Position numbers and translations under genes: made by a program
The notes under the pieces: generated by a model
The model's input: the letters and a program-made list of their open reading frames with translations, nothing else
The model's database searches: none
What the model was told of the DNA's origin: nothing
Part shown: positions 26,504 through 35,271 of the stretch, piece after piece
Numbering within the stretch: the first letter of the stretch is position 1
Layout: each line of letters opens with the position of its first letter
NCBI RefSeq assembly: GCF_004217545.1
Contig: NZ_SHKY01000002.1
Coordinates: 62,001 to 126,000 of the forward strand
Origin: Krasilnikovia cinnamomea
GTDB taxonomy: Bacteria; Actinomycetota; Actinomycetes; Mycobacteriales; Micromonosporaceae
Length of the DNA stretch: 64,000 nt
Reading direction: 5' to 3'

Positions 26504-27662
26504 CAGCGTCGGGTGGCGAGGGCGACGCCGTGGTGGTGGTCGAGGGCGCCGGGTGTGGTGAAGGCGATCCAGCCGCCGCGGATGAGGACGAGTTCGATGA
26601 GTTCGTCGACGGCGTCGTCGATGACGTCGGGGTGCTCGATCTGGTGGGCTGGGGCGGGGGTGAGGGTGTCGCCGTCGTCGGACAGCGTGCCGGGTAGTAC
26701 AGCGATTCGTCGACGGCGAGCATTTCGGGGTGTTGGGTGCGGGCGGTGTGCCAGGCGGCGGGCATGCCGGAGGCGACGCGGCCGGCGGAGGTGCGCTGGT
26801 CGATGAGGGTGAGCGCTTCGTCTTGGCGGCGGTGCAGGTAGTCGTCGAGGACAGTGTGGACGCGGGTGGTGAGTTCTGTCGTGTTTGCGTGGGTGAGGTT
26901 GCCGGGCACGGTGCCGGCGAGGCGGGCGCAGTTGGTGGAGACGCGGCGGAAGGCGGCGGTGGCGCGTTCGCCGCCGACGAGGACCAGTGGTGCGGGGTGC
27001 AGGCGTAGGTAGGTGCCGAGGGCGGCGTCGACGCGGCGGTAGAAGTCCAGGTCGTCGGTGTCGCCGCGGCGGCCGGGGCGGTCGGCTCGGCCACGGCTGT
27101 TGGTGTCGCCGGGCGGGTCGGCGTGCATGGGGAAGGCGCTGGTCAGGGCGGGGAGCAGGGTGTCGCCGGCGGCGTCGAACAGTCGGGCTTGTCCGGAGTT
27201 GAGGGCGAGGACGAGGTGGCGTGGGGTGCGGTGCAGGGCGCGGACGAGGTCGCGGGTGGCGAAGGTGGGGTCGACGACGGCGCGGTCACGGACGGCGACG
27301 GGTAGCCGGATCAGGGATTCGGTGCTGGCGCTGGCGTACAGGGCGAGGGCGTGGGTGGCGGGGCCGTGGTGAGCCTGTTCGAGCAGGGTTTGCAGGCGGC
27401 GCACGGCGGGTGCGGCCGCGTCGGGTTGCAGCTCGGCGCGGACCCGGTCGACGGCATCGGCGGCCAGCGCGTCGAGGCGCAGCGCGTCGCCGCGGGTCAG
27501 TTGGGCGGCGGGGGTGGTGGTGAGCAGCACGCTGATCGCCGGGTACTCGCGAGTCTGTTGCAGGGCGGTGATCTGCGCGGCGGCCGGCGGGGCTGTCGTG
27601 GTGGCGGGCATGGCGGGAGTCCTCTCGCGGGTGGCGGGCTGGGACGTCGTGGTGGTCGGCAT
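26504..27662 (-). pseudogene. eRF1-like (baeRF) stress protein, frameshifted
   Basis: Resembles bacterial eRF1-like proteins: REYPAISVLLTTTPAAQLTR near the start, LRALHRTPRHLVLALNSGQA and FYRRVDAALGTYLRLHPAPL in the middle. The typical end (VIDDAVDELIELVLIRGGWI ... PGALDHHHGVALATR) lies in another frame. One missing base near 26693-26700 (YYPA then TLSDDG) explains it, so about 65 C-terminal residues are out of frame. ATG 27662 is preferred (AAAGG 10 bases before); ATG 27611 is possible. Relatives are thought to be ribosome-associated or stress-linked; the gene sits among stress genes. Confidence 0.6.
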
Positions 27663-27723
27663 TGGTCGGGCCTTTCGCGGGTCGGTGCCGCCCGGCGCGC
27701 GCGGGTGGCGGGCGAGGCGCTGG

Positions 27724-28251
27724 TTACCAGGGCGCCGGCGCGGCGTGGGTCGCGCGGTGAGCCCTCTGGGTAGGGCCGTAAGCGCCCGGGGTGGTGTGCG
27801 GGTCGGCGGGTTGCAGGGTGCCGGTGGGGTCGCGCAGGGGTCGGGCGGTGACGACGGTGACGGCGCCGAACCGGTCGACGAGCCGGCGTACGGCGGTGAC
27901 GGGCAGGGCGCGCAGCGTGTCAGTGCCGGCCGGGACGAGCAGGGTGGAGCGCCGGTAGGCGACACCGGCGCCGTGCAGGATCGGGGTGATCCGGGCGACG
28001 ATCGCGGTGGTGTCGTTGTGGACGCGCCGGGTGCGGGTGTGCTGCAGCAGCAACGGGTTGATGCCGGAGCCGGCGGCTACCGTCGCGGCGGCGATGAGCA
28101 GGGTGCCGGTGCGGACGGCCAGGTCGGCGGCGTGGGCGGCCACGGCCATGTCGGTGGGGCCGTCGGTGAGCACGGCGAGCACGGGTCCGGAACCCGGGGT
28201 ACGGCCGGCGAGGTGGGCGGTGGACGGGCGGGTGGCGGTCATGACGGTCAC
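27724..28251 (-). CDS. Universal-stress-like protein 1
   Basis: A 175-residue Rossmann-type protein: SGPVLAVLTDGPTDMAVAAH (strand and helix 1), GTLLIAAATVA (strand 2), and VRRLVDRFGAVTVVTARPLR near the end. It shares this core with the genes at 31590 and 32665, so three paralogs of a universal-stress-like family lie within 5.4 kb. No ATP-binding GxxG(S/T) loop is obvious. AAAGG precedes the GTG at 28251. It belongs to the stress cluster 26.3-33.1 kb. Confidence 0.6.
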   Translation of the reverse strand: MTVMTATRPSTAHLAGRTPGSGPVLAVLTDGPTDMAVAAHAADLAVRTGTLLIAAATVAAGSGINPLLLQHTRTRRVHNDTTAIVARITPILHGAGVAYRRSTLLVPAGTDTLRALPVTAVRRLVDRFGAVTVVTARPLRDPTGTLQPADPHTTPGAYGPTQRAHRATHAAPAPW

Positions 28252-28315
28252 GGTCCTTTCGTTCGTGGTGCGGTGGCTGAAGCAGGTGCGGGATACCTTG
28301 ACGCGGCCGGGAAGG

Positions 28316-28822
28316 TCAGTGCGGGCGCCAGGTGTAGGCCATGACCTCGGCGTGCTGGTGCAGGAGCCGGCGGGCGTGCTCGGCGTGTTCGGTGGCGACG
28401 GTGAGGTGGTAGCGGGCGGCGGCCAGGTGCCGGCGGGAGGCGAAGTCGCGCCGGCCGCGGGTGGCGGCGTGGGCGGCGGCGGCCATGGTGGCGCCCCAGG
28501 CGGCGCCGCCTACGGTGGCCACCGCGATGACGATCCACCAGGCGCCGGTGGTGAACAGGGCGAGCACGGCGCCGAGGAGCAGGCCGAGCCACGCGCCGCC
28601 GCCGGCACCGGCCAGCGCGGCGCGGGCGATGGTCATCCGGCCGGTCACGTTCTCGACCAGGCGCAGGTCGGTACCGACGATGGTGGCGTGCTGGACTGCG
28701 AAGTCGTGGTCGGACAGGTAGTCCACGGCCTGCTGCGCGGCGGCGTAGGTCGGGTAGTCACCGACGCTGGTGCTCGCCGTGGTGGGCAGCTCGGCCGGCA
28801 GGGGCAGGTGGGTCGTGGTCAT
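28316..28822 (-). CDS. General stress protein, YflT/GSP17M type
   Basis: A 168-residue protein. The N-terminal part (VGDYPTYAAAQQAVDYLSDH then IVGTDLRLVENVTGR) is the heat-induced YflT-like domain, and two membrane segments follow: about 66-90 (glycine-rich) and 93-117. The C-terminus is basic and soluble. Members are induced by general stress in Gram-positives. It lies between a USP-like gene and TerC, all on the minus strand, matching a stress regulon. Confidence 0.75.
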   Translation of the reverse strand: MTTTHLPLPAELPTTASTSVGDYPTYAAAQQAVDYLSDHDFAVQHATIVGTDLRLVENVTGRMTIARAALAGAGGGAWLGLLLGAVLALFTTGAWWIVIAVATVGGAAWGATMAAAAHAATRGRRDFASRRHLAAARYHLTVATEHAEHARRLLHQHAEVMAYTWRPH

Positions 28823-28860
28823 CGCCGTACTCCATCTCTGATGTGGAAGGGTGGCGGGGC

Positions 28861-29850
28861 TCAGCGGCGCGAGGCCGCGTCGTCGGCTGCGGCGGCCGGG
28901 CCGCCGCCGGTGGTGGTGGCCGTGGTGATCTCGGCGGTGCCACGGGTGGTGCGCAGGCTCCACACGATCGACACGGCGATCGTCACGACGATCACGCCGA
29001 GGGTGACCGGAATCGGGAGTTTGCCGACCGGGGTCTCGGACAGGATGAGCTTGACGCCGGCGAAGGCGAGCAGCACGGCGAGGCCGTAGTGCAGGTGCAC
29101 GAAGCGGCGCAGCAGTCCGGCGAGGCAGAAGTAGAGGCTGCGCAGGCCGAGGATGGCGAACGCGTTCGCGGTCCAGACGATGAAGGTGCTGGTGGTGATG
29201 GCCAGGACGGCCGCGACGCTGTCGATGGCGAAGATCAGGTCGGTGGCTTCGACGGCGATCAGGACGACCAGCAGCAGGGTCGCGACGCGTTTGCCGTTGA
29301 TCCGGGTGACGAATTTGTCGCCGTGATAGGCGGGGCTGGTGGGGATGATTTTGCGGACCAGGCGCACGACCGGGTTGCGGTCCGGTGGGGTCTGCTCGCC
29401 GTGGCGGAACGCCATCTTGTAGCCGGTGTAGATGAGGAACGCGCCGAACAGGTAGGCGGTCCAGAAGAACGTCTCGAGCAGCTCGACGCCGACGAAGATG
29501 AACACGAGGCGGAAGGCGAGGGCGCCGACGACGCCCCAGAACAGCACCTTGTGCTGCAACGCGGCGGGGACGGCGAAGTAGGAGAAGATCAGCGCGAAGA
29601 CGAACACGTTGTCGATCGACAGCGCCTTCTCGATGAGGTAGCCGGCGTAGTAGGTGCCGGCGACGTCGCCGCCCTGCCACGCCCACAGGATGACGCCGAA
29701 CAGCAGACCGGCGGCGATCCAGATACCGGACCAGATCGCGGCTTCGCGGAAGCCGATGACGTGGTTGTCGCGGTGCAGGAACAGGTCGACCGCGAGCATC
29801 GCCGCGACGGCCAGCATCAGCGCGGCCCAGACCCACCAGGACACAGACAC
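28861..29850 (-). CDS. TerC-family integral membrane protein
   Basis: A 329-residue TerC/Alx-type protein with about nine membrane helices. Signature segments: YYAGYLIEKALSIDNVFVFA with the acidic residues essential in the family, LFWGVVGALAFRLVFIFVGV, VEATDLIFAIDSVAAVLAIT. TerC proteins export or balance metals, notably manganese, and assist secretion. The GTG at 29850 is used because AAAGG lies 8 bases before it. This site is inside a stable hairpin (29852-29915), so translation is probably controlled. The C-terminal tail is disordered. Confidence 0.9.
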   Translation of the reverse strand: MSVSWWVWAALMLAVAAMLAVDLFLHRDNHVIGFREAAIWSGIWIAAGLLFGVILWAWQGGDVAGTYYAGYLIEKALSIDNVFVFALIFSYFAVPAALQHKVLFWGVVGALAFRLVFIFVGVELLETFFWTAYLFGAFLIYTGYKMAFRHGEQTPPDRNPVVRLVRKIIPTSPAYHGDKFVTRINGKRVATLLLVVLIAVEATDLIFAIDSVAAVLAITTSTFIVWTANAFAILGLRSLYFCLAGLLRRFVHLHYGLAVLLAFAGVKLILSETPVGKLPIPVTLGVIVVTIAVSIVWSLRTTRGTAEITTATTTGGGPAAAADDAASRR

Positions 29851-29851
29851 A

Positions 29852-29935
29852 GGGGAGACCTTTCGCCCAGCCAAACCCGCGGCAACGGGTCGGCATGCTG
29901 GACGAAGGTCTCCCCGGGCCACCGAAGGCGGTGGC
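29852..29935 (-). promoter_or_regulatory. Structured leader hiding the terC ribosome binding site
   Basis: In the transcript of terC, GGGGAGACCTTCG (complement of 29903-29915) pairs with CGAAAGGTCTCCCC (complement of 29852-29865); the second arm contains the AAAGG ribosome binding site. Two further stems stack inside (CCAGC/GCTGG and CCCG/CGGG). Upstream is another hairpin, GCCACCG/CGGTGGC (29918-29935). TerC genes are often under a manganese riboswitch; I cannot show that its conserved core is present, so this may be a different switch. Confidence 0.65.
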
Positions 29936-30150
29936 TGTACCGCCGGGACCGGGATAGGCCAGGTCCGTACTGACGGCGGTGCGTGAAGCGTGTCGGGTAC
30001 TCCCCCTCGAACTACGTACCACTATTCACGAAGTCAGCTTCGCCTGTCAAGCGGTTCGAGAGAGTTAAGTGCGATGGTGCTTTCGTGTCTTGGTGTGCGT
30101 ACATTGAAGGGGCGGCGCCCGGGCCGCCTGACCCTTCGGACGGTGATCAC

Positions 30151-30471
30151 GTGTCCCTTGCCGCTCAGCCGCGAGCCGCCCATGGGGTGAAGCAGTGGAC
30201 GTTTCTGACCAACCACGCCCACGTGCTGCTGGCCGTCGCCCGCGACCCCCACGCCCGGCTACGGGATGTCGCCGATCTCATCGGCATCACCGAACGTGCC
30301 GCGCAAGCCATCGTCGCCGACCTGGAAACCGCCGGGTACCTGCACCGGGAACGCGTCGGGCGCCGCAACCAGTACACCGTCAACCCCGCCGGCCGGTTCC
30401 GCCACCCCGCCGAAGCCGACCGCAGCATCGGCGACCTGCTCGACCTGTTCACCGGCACACCACACACCTGA
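30151..30471 (+). CDS. MarR-type winged-helix regulator
   Basis: A 106-residue protein of the actinobacterial winged-helix type: WTFLTNHAHVLLAVARDPHA, LRDVADLIGITERAAQAIVA (recognition helix), DLETAGYLHRERVGRRNQYT. It starts at the GTG at 30151 because family members begin just before the WTFLTNHA motif. It is divergent from terC, with 300 bp between them, and could regulate terC or the stress genes; no operator is assigned. Confidence 0.8.
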   Translation: MSLAAQPRAAHGVKQWTFLTNHAHVLLAVARDPHARLRDVADLIGITERAAQAIVADLETAGYLHRERVGRRNQYTVNPAGRFRHPAEADRSIGDLLDLFTGTPHT

Positions 30472-30701
30472 GCATCACCATAGCGAATCGGCCATCCGCC
30501 CACCGCGATCACCAGCGGCTCGCCTGCGGACGCTGCAGAGTCGCGGTGACCTTGCGGGATCGCCGTCACAGCCGGGCTGAGGGCCAGTCGGGTATCCGGA
30601 TCTCAATGATCCGGCCCTCGCGCCGGCACGCCCGTCAAGGCTCCGCGACATTGACCCTCCGGCGCTCCTCGGGAAATGTGACCCCCACGGGGTCGAGCAG
30701 G

Positions 30702-31274
30702 TCAGCTTTGGTCCGGTCTTGCCGCTTCGGTGCTGCTGGGATGGTTCGCCGCCCGCGCGAACTGTCGGGTAGTGATGTTGAACCAGCGGTCGGTCATGCC
30801 CTGCTCGGCCATGCCCAGCCGGCGGGCGACTGCCTGGGATGCGGTGTTGTCCGGATCGGTCAGGGCAAGCACCGTGCTGATTCCGGCCGTTTCGGCTGCG
30901 TTGAGCACGGCGTTGGCGGCCTCGGTGACCAGGCCTTGTTTCTGGTAGGCCGGGTGCAGGTGCCAGCCGATCTCGATCTGACCGGTGACACCCTGGTCAT
31001 CGTGCAAGGGCAGCAGCAGAACCGTTCCAACGGGCCCCGCCGCCTCGCTCAGCGGCTGCAGCGCCCAGAATCCCAGGGGCGGGGTGAGCCCGGCCTCCCG
31101 ATGGTGCCAGCGGGCGAGACGTTCGCGTGCCTCGGCGAGGTCGGTGACGGCTCGGCGTGGTGGCGCTCCGAGCCAGCGCATGACCTCCCATTGCGAGTAG
31201 ATGGCGTAGTAGGCCGCGAGGTCGTCGTTCTGCCAGCGGCGCAGCAACAGCCGTGGCGTGCGAAGCAACTCCAT
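30702..31274 (-). CDS. GNAT acetyltransferase, RimJ/RimL-like
   Basis: A 190-residue N-acetyltransferase: MELLRTPRLLLRRWQNDDLA is the usual start; GQIEIGWHLHPAYQKQGLVT followed by EAANAVLNAAE is the acetyl-CoA-binding region; ALTDPDNTASQAVARRLGM is the C-terminal motif. It transfers acetyl groups to an amine, often ribosomal protein N-termini or small molecules; the substrate is unknown. Monocistronic on the minus strand. Confidence 0.9.
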   Translation of the reverse strand: MELLRTPRLLLRRWQNDDLAAYYAIYSQWEVMRWLGAPPRRAVTDLAEARERLARWHHREAGLTPPLGFWALQPLSEAAGPVGTVLLLPLHDDQGVTGQIEIGWHLHPAYQKQGLVTEAANAVLNAAETAGISTVLALTDPDNTASQAVARRLGMAEQGMTDRWFNITTRQFARAANHPSSTEAARPDQS

Positions 31275-31430
31275 CGCGACACCGTAATCCGTGTGCGTCG
31301 GCCCAGCGGCGTTCGTGGCTTCACGCTGTCAGCGACTGTCTGTAGCGCCGTTCTGCTCGCTCTGTCCGCCCGTCACACACTCGATTCGGCCAGCAAGCCC
31401 TAGCAGGCGATCCCAGTTTCCTGAGAAGAT

Positions 31431-31454
31431 ATACAGGAAAAAGTTTTCCTGTAT
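31431..31454. promoter_or_regulatory. AT-rich 24-bp palindrome upstream of stress operon
   Basis: ATACAGGAAAA (31431-31441) and TTTTCCTGTAT (31444-31454) are perfect inverted arms with a 2-base spacer, 136 bp before the operon at 31590. Composition is strikingly AT-rich for this replicon. A half-site (AGTTTCCTG) lies near 31415 and a TTGACC at 31458-31463 could be a -35 element. Good candidate operator for a dimeric regulator. Confidence 0.75.
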
Positions 31455-31589
31455 CTGTTGACCGGCATCCGACTTCGTGTGACGGTGGAGTGAGTCGCCT
31501 GGCGGTAGAGCCCCCGTCGACGGCAGGACCAGTGCCACCGCGCCCACAGGTGACCCCGCACCCGACAAGCCATTGCGAGGAGCCACCCG

Positions 31590-32087
31590 ATGTCGACCAC
31601 CGAGCGCACCGCCGTGACCCTCTACCAGGCCGCCGACCGGAGCCCGGGCAGCGGACCGATCCTCGCGGTGCTCACCGACGGTTTCACCGACCTGGCCGTG
31701 GCCGCGACAGCGGCCCGGCTGGCAGCCGACGGCCGCCCGGTCATCGTCGCCGCCGCGGTACGCGGCAGCGGCCCGAGCATCAACGCGCTGCTGCACCAGG
31801 CCCGCGCCACGCGCATCGCCGCCGACGTCGCGGCGGCTGCCGGCCGCGTCTCGCCGATCCTGCAGCGGGCCGGGGTCATGTTCCAGACGACCCCACTGCT
31901 GCTGCCGGTCGGCTGGCCGGACGGCCCCCTTCCCGCGCGCAGCGTGCGCCGGCTGGCACGGCGCACCCGCGCGGCCACCGTGGTGACCGCCGCGCCGCTG
32001 ACCCGGCCGATCCCCGACTGGCTCACCTTCGCCGCCCCCAGCATCGTCGACGACCACGACGGTGTGGCCCTGGCGAGCCGGCGATGA
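31590..32087 (+). CDS. Universal-stress-like protein 2
   Basis: A 165-residue paralog of the gene at 27724: SGPILAVLTDGFTDLAVAAT, RPVIVAAAVRGSGPSINALL, RRTRAATVVTAAPLTRPIPD. It starts an operon with an RsbW-like kinase (4-base ATGA overlap at 32084-32087) and a third paralog. Probable Rossmann-fold stress or dormancy protein. An AT-rich palindrome lies upstream. Confidence 0.65.
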   Translation: MSTTERTAVTLYQAADRSPGSGPILAVLTDGFTDLAVAATAARLAADGRPVIVAAAVRGSGPSINALLHQARATRIAADVAAAAGRVSPILQRAGVMFQTTPLLLPVGWPDGPLPARSVRRLARRTRAATVVTAAPLTRPIPDWLTFAAPSIVDDHDGVALASRR

Positions 32088-32668
32088 CCACCACCTCGCC
32101 CACGCCCGGCATGCCAGTGGCCACCCGCGCCGCCGGCCCGGCCCCGTCGCCGGCGGTGCGCATCGACGCGGTGCTACCGCGCCTGGCGTGGACCATCGCA
32201 CACGCCCGGCACCTCACCCGGGCCGCCGTGACCCGCACCGGGATCACACCCGACGACCGCGACGCCGTCGAGATCGCGGTGAGCGAGGCCTGCACCAACG
32301 CGGTCCTGCACGCCGACCCCGCCACCGACTACCAGCTGTCCATCCGCGTCGACGGCCCGCACTGCGAGGTACACGTCAGCGACCTCGGCGGTGGCATCCA
32401 CCACCCGCTGCCCGGCCCGCCCACACCGACGGCCATCGGCAGCCGCGGCCTGGCCCTCATCCGGGCACTCACCGACGCCCTGACCGTAGGCACCGCAGAC
32501 CCCGCCGGCACCACCGTGCATTTCACCAAGATCATGCGGGTTGGCGGTGGTGCCGCAGCCACCGACGCCGGCACGCCTTCCCGGCACCCCGGCACCCGAC
32601 AAGCCGACGCCGTCACCGCACCACCGCCCGCCCAGGACCCGGCGCCGCATGACGGAGCACCACGATGA
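32084..32668 (+). CDS. RsbW-like anti-sigma factor kinase
   Basis: A 194-residue HATPase_c protein of the serine-kinase type. The N box EIAVSEACTNAVLHA, G1 HVSDLGGGI and G2 GSRGLALIRALTD are intact. Such kinases bind a sigma factor and phosphorylate a STAS antagonist; the best candidate in this window is the STAS protein at 24931. The C-terminal 35 residues are proline-rich. It sits between two USP-like genes with 4-base overlaps at both ends, linking sigma-factor control to the stress proteins. Confidence 0.85.
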   Translation: MTTTSPTPGMPVATRAAGPAPSPAVRIDAVLPRLAWTIAHARHLTRAAVTRTGITPDDRDAVEIAVSEACTNAVLHADPATDYQLSIRVDGPHCEVHVSDLGGGIHHPLPGPPTPTAIGSRGLALIRALTDALTVGTADPAGTTVHFTKIMRVGGGAAATDAGTPSRHPGTRQADAVTAPPPAQDPAPHDGAPR

Positions 32669-33117
32669 CCCGCACACCGCAACCGGCCGTGCGCACCCAC
32701 CACATCCGCGGCCGCAGCTTCGACTCCGGCCCGGTGCTGGTCCTGCTCACCGGCGAGCCCACCGACACCGCCGTCGCCGCCCACGCCGCGGCGCTCGTGC
32801 AACACACCGGCAGCTTCCTGCTCACCGTCACGCTCATCGAGTCGTGGCGGTCGGCCATCCGGTTTGTCATCGACCGATTCCGCCGCCACTACGACATCGA
32901 CGCCAGCGTCGCCGCCACCCTGACCGCAATCCCCACCTACTGCCTGCGCACCCCCGTGCTGCGACCCGCCGGCCGCAACCGGCCGGTGTTCCTGGCCGCG
33001 GCCGTGCTGCGCCTGGCCGACCGCTACAACGCCTCGATCACCATCGGCGCCGTCACGCTGCACGACCGCACCGGACGACTCCACCCGGCCGAGGACGCCA
33101 CAGGCCCACACACCTGA
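32665..33117 (+). CDS. Universal-stress-like protein 3
   Basis: A 150-residue paralog of those at 27724 and 31590: DSGPVLVLLTGEPTDTAVAA, SFLLTVTLIE, and LRLADRYNASITIGAVTLHD near the end. ATG 32665 overlaps the kinase stop. It has a charged insert (RFVIDRFRRHYDIDASVAAT) that the others lack. Last gene of the three-gene operon. Confidence 0.65.
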   Translation: MTRTPQPAVRTHHIRGRSFDSGPVLVLLTGEPTDTAVAAHAAALVQHTGSFLLTVTLIESWRSAIRFVIDRFRRHYDIDASVAATLTAIPTYCLRTPVLRPAGRNRPVFLAAAVLRLADRYNASITIGAVTLHDRTGRLHPAEDATGPHT

Positions 33118-33314
33118 CGCCTCGCCGCCCCAAGCCAACCGTAACGTCGATCAGATCGCTGCCGGCGGGCGCGAGGGCCGGGCCGGCGTGAACGGCAGCA
33201 GGGGCGGGCAGGCCGGCGCCCTTGCCGGCTGGAGGTGGCGGACGGACCGGGGTAAGGGGCCGGGTCAGGTATTTTCGCGCTTCGCCAGCTACCAGCGGGC
33301 GGCGCTAGGGCGCG

Positions 33315-33569
33315 TCATCGCGCAGCGCCGGCGGCTGCTGCCCGGTCGAGACCTTCACGGACCAGGTCTTTGACGAGCTGGGCGGGGTCCGCCAGTCCTC
33401 GGCGGGTCGTCTCCGCGGTGATCTCCTGAGCCCAGGCGATGGGGATCCGGGCCCAGTACACGACCGACGGCGCGTGGGGGTCCAGCTCCGCCACGAAGTT
33501 GCTGGCCAGCATGTGCGCGACGGAGGGATCCATTTCCTCCTGCGGCGGGAGAGGCTGCGTCGTGCTCAT
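33315..33569 (-). CDS. Orphan antitoxin-like protein
   Basis: An 84-residue protein: MSTTQPLPPQEEMDPSVAHM, then SVVYWARIPIAWAQEITAET and GLADPAQLVKDLVREGLDRA. The last helix matches the antitoxin-like gene at 9541 (QLLKALVREALDRA). No partner toxin lies on either side: upstream to 33850 no reading frame is convincing. It may be a solitary antitoxin left after loss of its toxin. Confidence 0.5.
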   Translation of the reverse strand: MSTTQPLPPQEEMDPSVAHMLASNFVAELDPHAPSVVYWARIPIAWAQEITAETTRRGLADPAQLVKDLVREGLDRAAAAGAAR

Positions 33570-33851
33570 CGCTGTGCCTTCCTCTGAGCGCGTGTCGAAT
33601 GTCAACCCTGGCCGGCTCAGTGAGCACACGGACCAGGTCAGCAAGCCCACACGGATCCCGGGCGGGCCTGCCGCGCAGTGCTGCACCGGGACCGGCGGGC
33701 GGCGGCGGCCGGGAGCGTGTCGCAGCGGCCCGGCGCTCATGTCTCCCTCATTATCGCTGTCACAAGTGGAAACAGGTGATGAACGGCCAACCGGTGCGGT
33801 CCGGGGCCCGCGCCGCCTGCCCGAGAGCCCGACTAGCGCCGTCACGGCCGC

Positions 33852-34324
33852 CTACGTCGGTTTGAGCGCGATCTGCAGGGACATGACGATCAGTCCGATC
33901 ACGCCGCCGGTCCAGAGCGGCAAGCATCCACCGCCACCCCCCGGAAACCTGCGCGCCAGGCCGCGACCGCGGCGAGCCCGATCAGGGTCGCCGTTCCCGT
34001 CAGCAGCACCACCGTGCGAACGTGGTCCGCGCCCAGCGGCGTGCTCCGCCCGACAGCGAGCACGGCCAGCGGCGAGACCGCGGCCAGGAGCAGATGAACC
34101 TGCCGCAGCGCCGTTGCCGCCTACTCCGGCCCGGTCAGGTGACGCTGGCGTACGGCAAGGGCGTGCAGCACGTCGGAGAACCCGTGCGCGATAGCCACCG
34201 CGATCACGGGGGCGACAACAACCTTGGGCGCATCGACGAAGGACAGCTTCTCCCCGTTCCCGTAGACCGCCAACATGGCCATCACCACCACTGTGGCATG
34301 GGTGAGGCGCTCCTTGTTCAGCAC
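33852..34324 (-). pseudogene. Four-helix membrane protein, frameshifted
   Basis: Three successive pieces in different frames form one membrane protein: RLTHATVVVMAMLAVYGNGE ... VIAVAIAHGFSDVLHALA from 34324, then LRQVHLLLAAVSPLAVLAVG and TVVLLTGTATLIGLAAVAAW, then CLPLWTGGVIGLIVMSLQIA ending at 33852. Each piece carries strongly hydrophobic segments, so the shifts near 34125 and 33950 break a real gene. GTG 34324 is the likely start. Unrecognised family; function unknown. Confidence 0.6.
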
Positions 34325-34585
34325 GTGTCCACGGAATGCGGACAACCTCCGGATCTCCCGTCGCCACCTCTGCAGCCTGCCACCACCGCCAGGGGGCATC
34401 GTCGCGGGAACGGAGCCCGCAACAATTCGGCCCCGGCTGGAGTGACCGTCACCGGCCAATGACGCCGCGGAGTGAGCGGGCGGTGGGCCCGGCGGTGCCG
34501 CCAGGGCGATATGTGTCCGATTGTGCGATTCGGTCGCGTGATGCTTATCCGCCCGGCGGGACGCCCGGCCCCCGCTGAATTCAGG

Positions 34586-35047
34586 CTATCGCGAGGGCAA
34601 CGGGCGCGGAACGGAATGGGCGCGCTCCGGCGGCTTCGGCCCCGTGGAAGGGATGAGTCCAGATCTACCCACGGTGGGACTGAGCTGCTGCTCATGCCCT
34701 CGCGTGTCTGATCGGGCCCGGCGCGGGCCCGGCGCGGGCCCGGCGGGCTGCAACCACCGGCGCAGTGCCTCCTCTGCCCCGACCGGATCCACGGCTCGCA
34801 GCACCACCGGCACACCCAGCACCTCGAACCGGATCCGGGTGTAGGTGACCGAGGTGTCCATGTCCGCGCCGGTCAGCTTCCCCCGTAACGCCGACGGCAA
34901 CCCCTCGGAGTTCATGTTCCCCAGCAGCGCACCCGCGACCTCGAACGGGAACGGCCCCTGCTGCCGCTCGACGTGCCATTCCTGGCCGTCCAGCGCCGCC
35001 CACCAGTCCAGGCGCCGGGCACCGGCCACCGCCCAGCTGTCGCGCAA
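34586..35047 (-). pseudogene. Hypothetical protein interrupted by a stop
   Basis: The readable part covers LRDSWAVAGARRLDWWAALD ... FEVAGALLGNMNSEGLPSAL ... YTRIRFEVLGVPVVLRAVDP and looks like a real protein. Upstream the same frame reads RVCYEVLGRVM and then a TAG (35051-35049) before ALRDSW, so the original start seems to lie beyond a premature stop. Translation could still begin at the TTG at 35047. The last 40 residues are low-complexity and may lie past the original end. No family recognised. Confidence 0.45.
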
Positions 35048-35129
35048 CGCCTACATCACCCGGCCCAGCACCTCGTAACATACCCGCTTGTCCAGATACT
35101 TGCTTCTCTCACATCCCGCTCAACGATCA

Positions 35130-35153
35130 CCCCCCGCGCCTCGGCGCGGGGGG
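35130..35153. terminator. GC-rich hairpin
   Basis: CCCCCCGCGCC (35130-35140) and GGCGCGGGGGG (35143-35153) form an 11-bp stem with a 2-base spacer. It lies upstream of the plus-strand gene at 35272 and of the minus-strand gene at 35047, and ends with TTGG. Possibly a terminator for transcription entering from one side. Confidence 0.5.
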
Positions 35154-35271
35154 TTGGCGGCGCCGCTGTCGGGCCAGGGCGGGGGTAGGGGTCACCCATC
35201 CGGGGCTGAATTTTTCCCGGTGTTTCCTTTCAGAGTGGCGCCATCTGCGGTGACGCGTGACGATGTGAGCC

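Noticed and set aside
26292..27965. Single 557-residue protein
   Set aside because: The frame merges the eRF1-like gene with an out-of-frame stretch and an independent 48-residue gene that has its own ribosome binding site.
29852..29935. Firm call of a yybP-ykoY manganese riboswitch
   Set aside because: The gene type fits, but the conserved core could not be recognised by eye; reported only as a structured leader.
30040..30070. tRNA-like T-loop (GGTTCGA) near 30055
   Set aside because: No acceptor stem or anticodon arm can be drawn around it.
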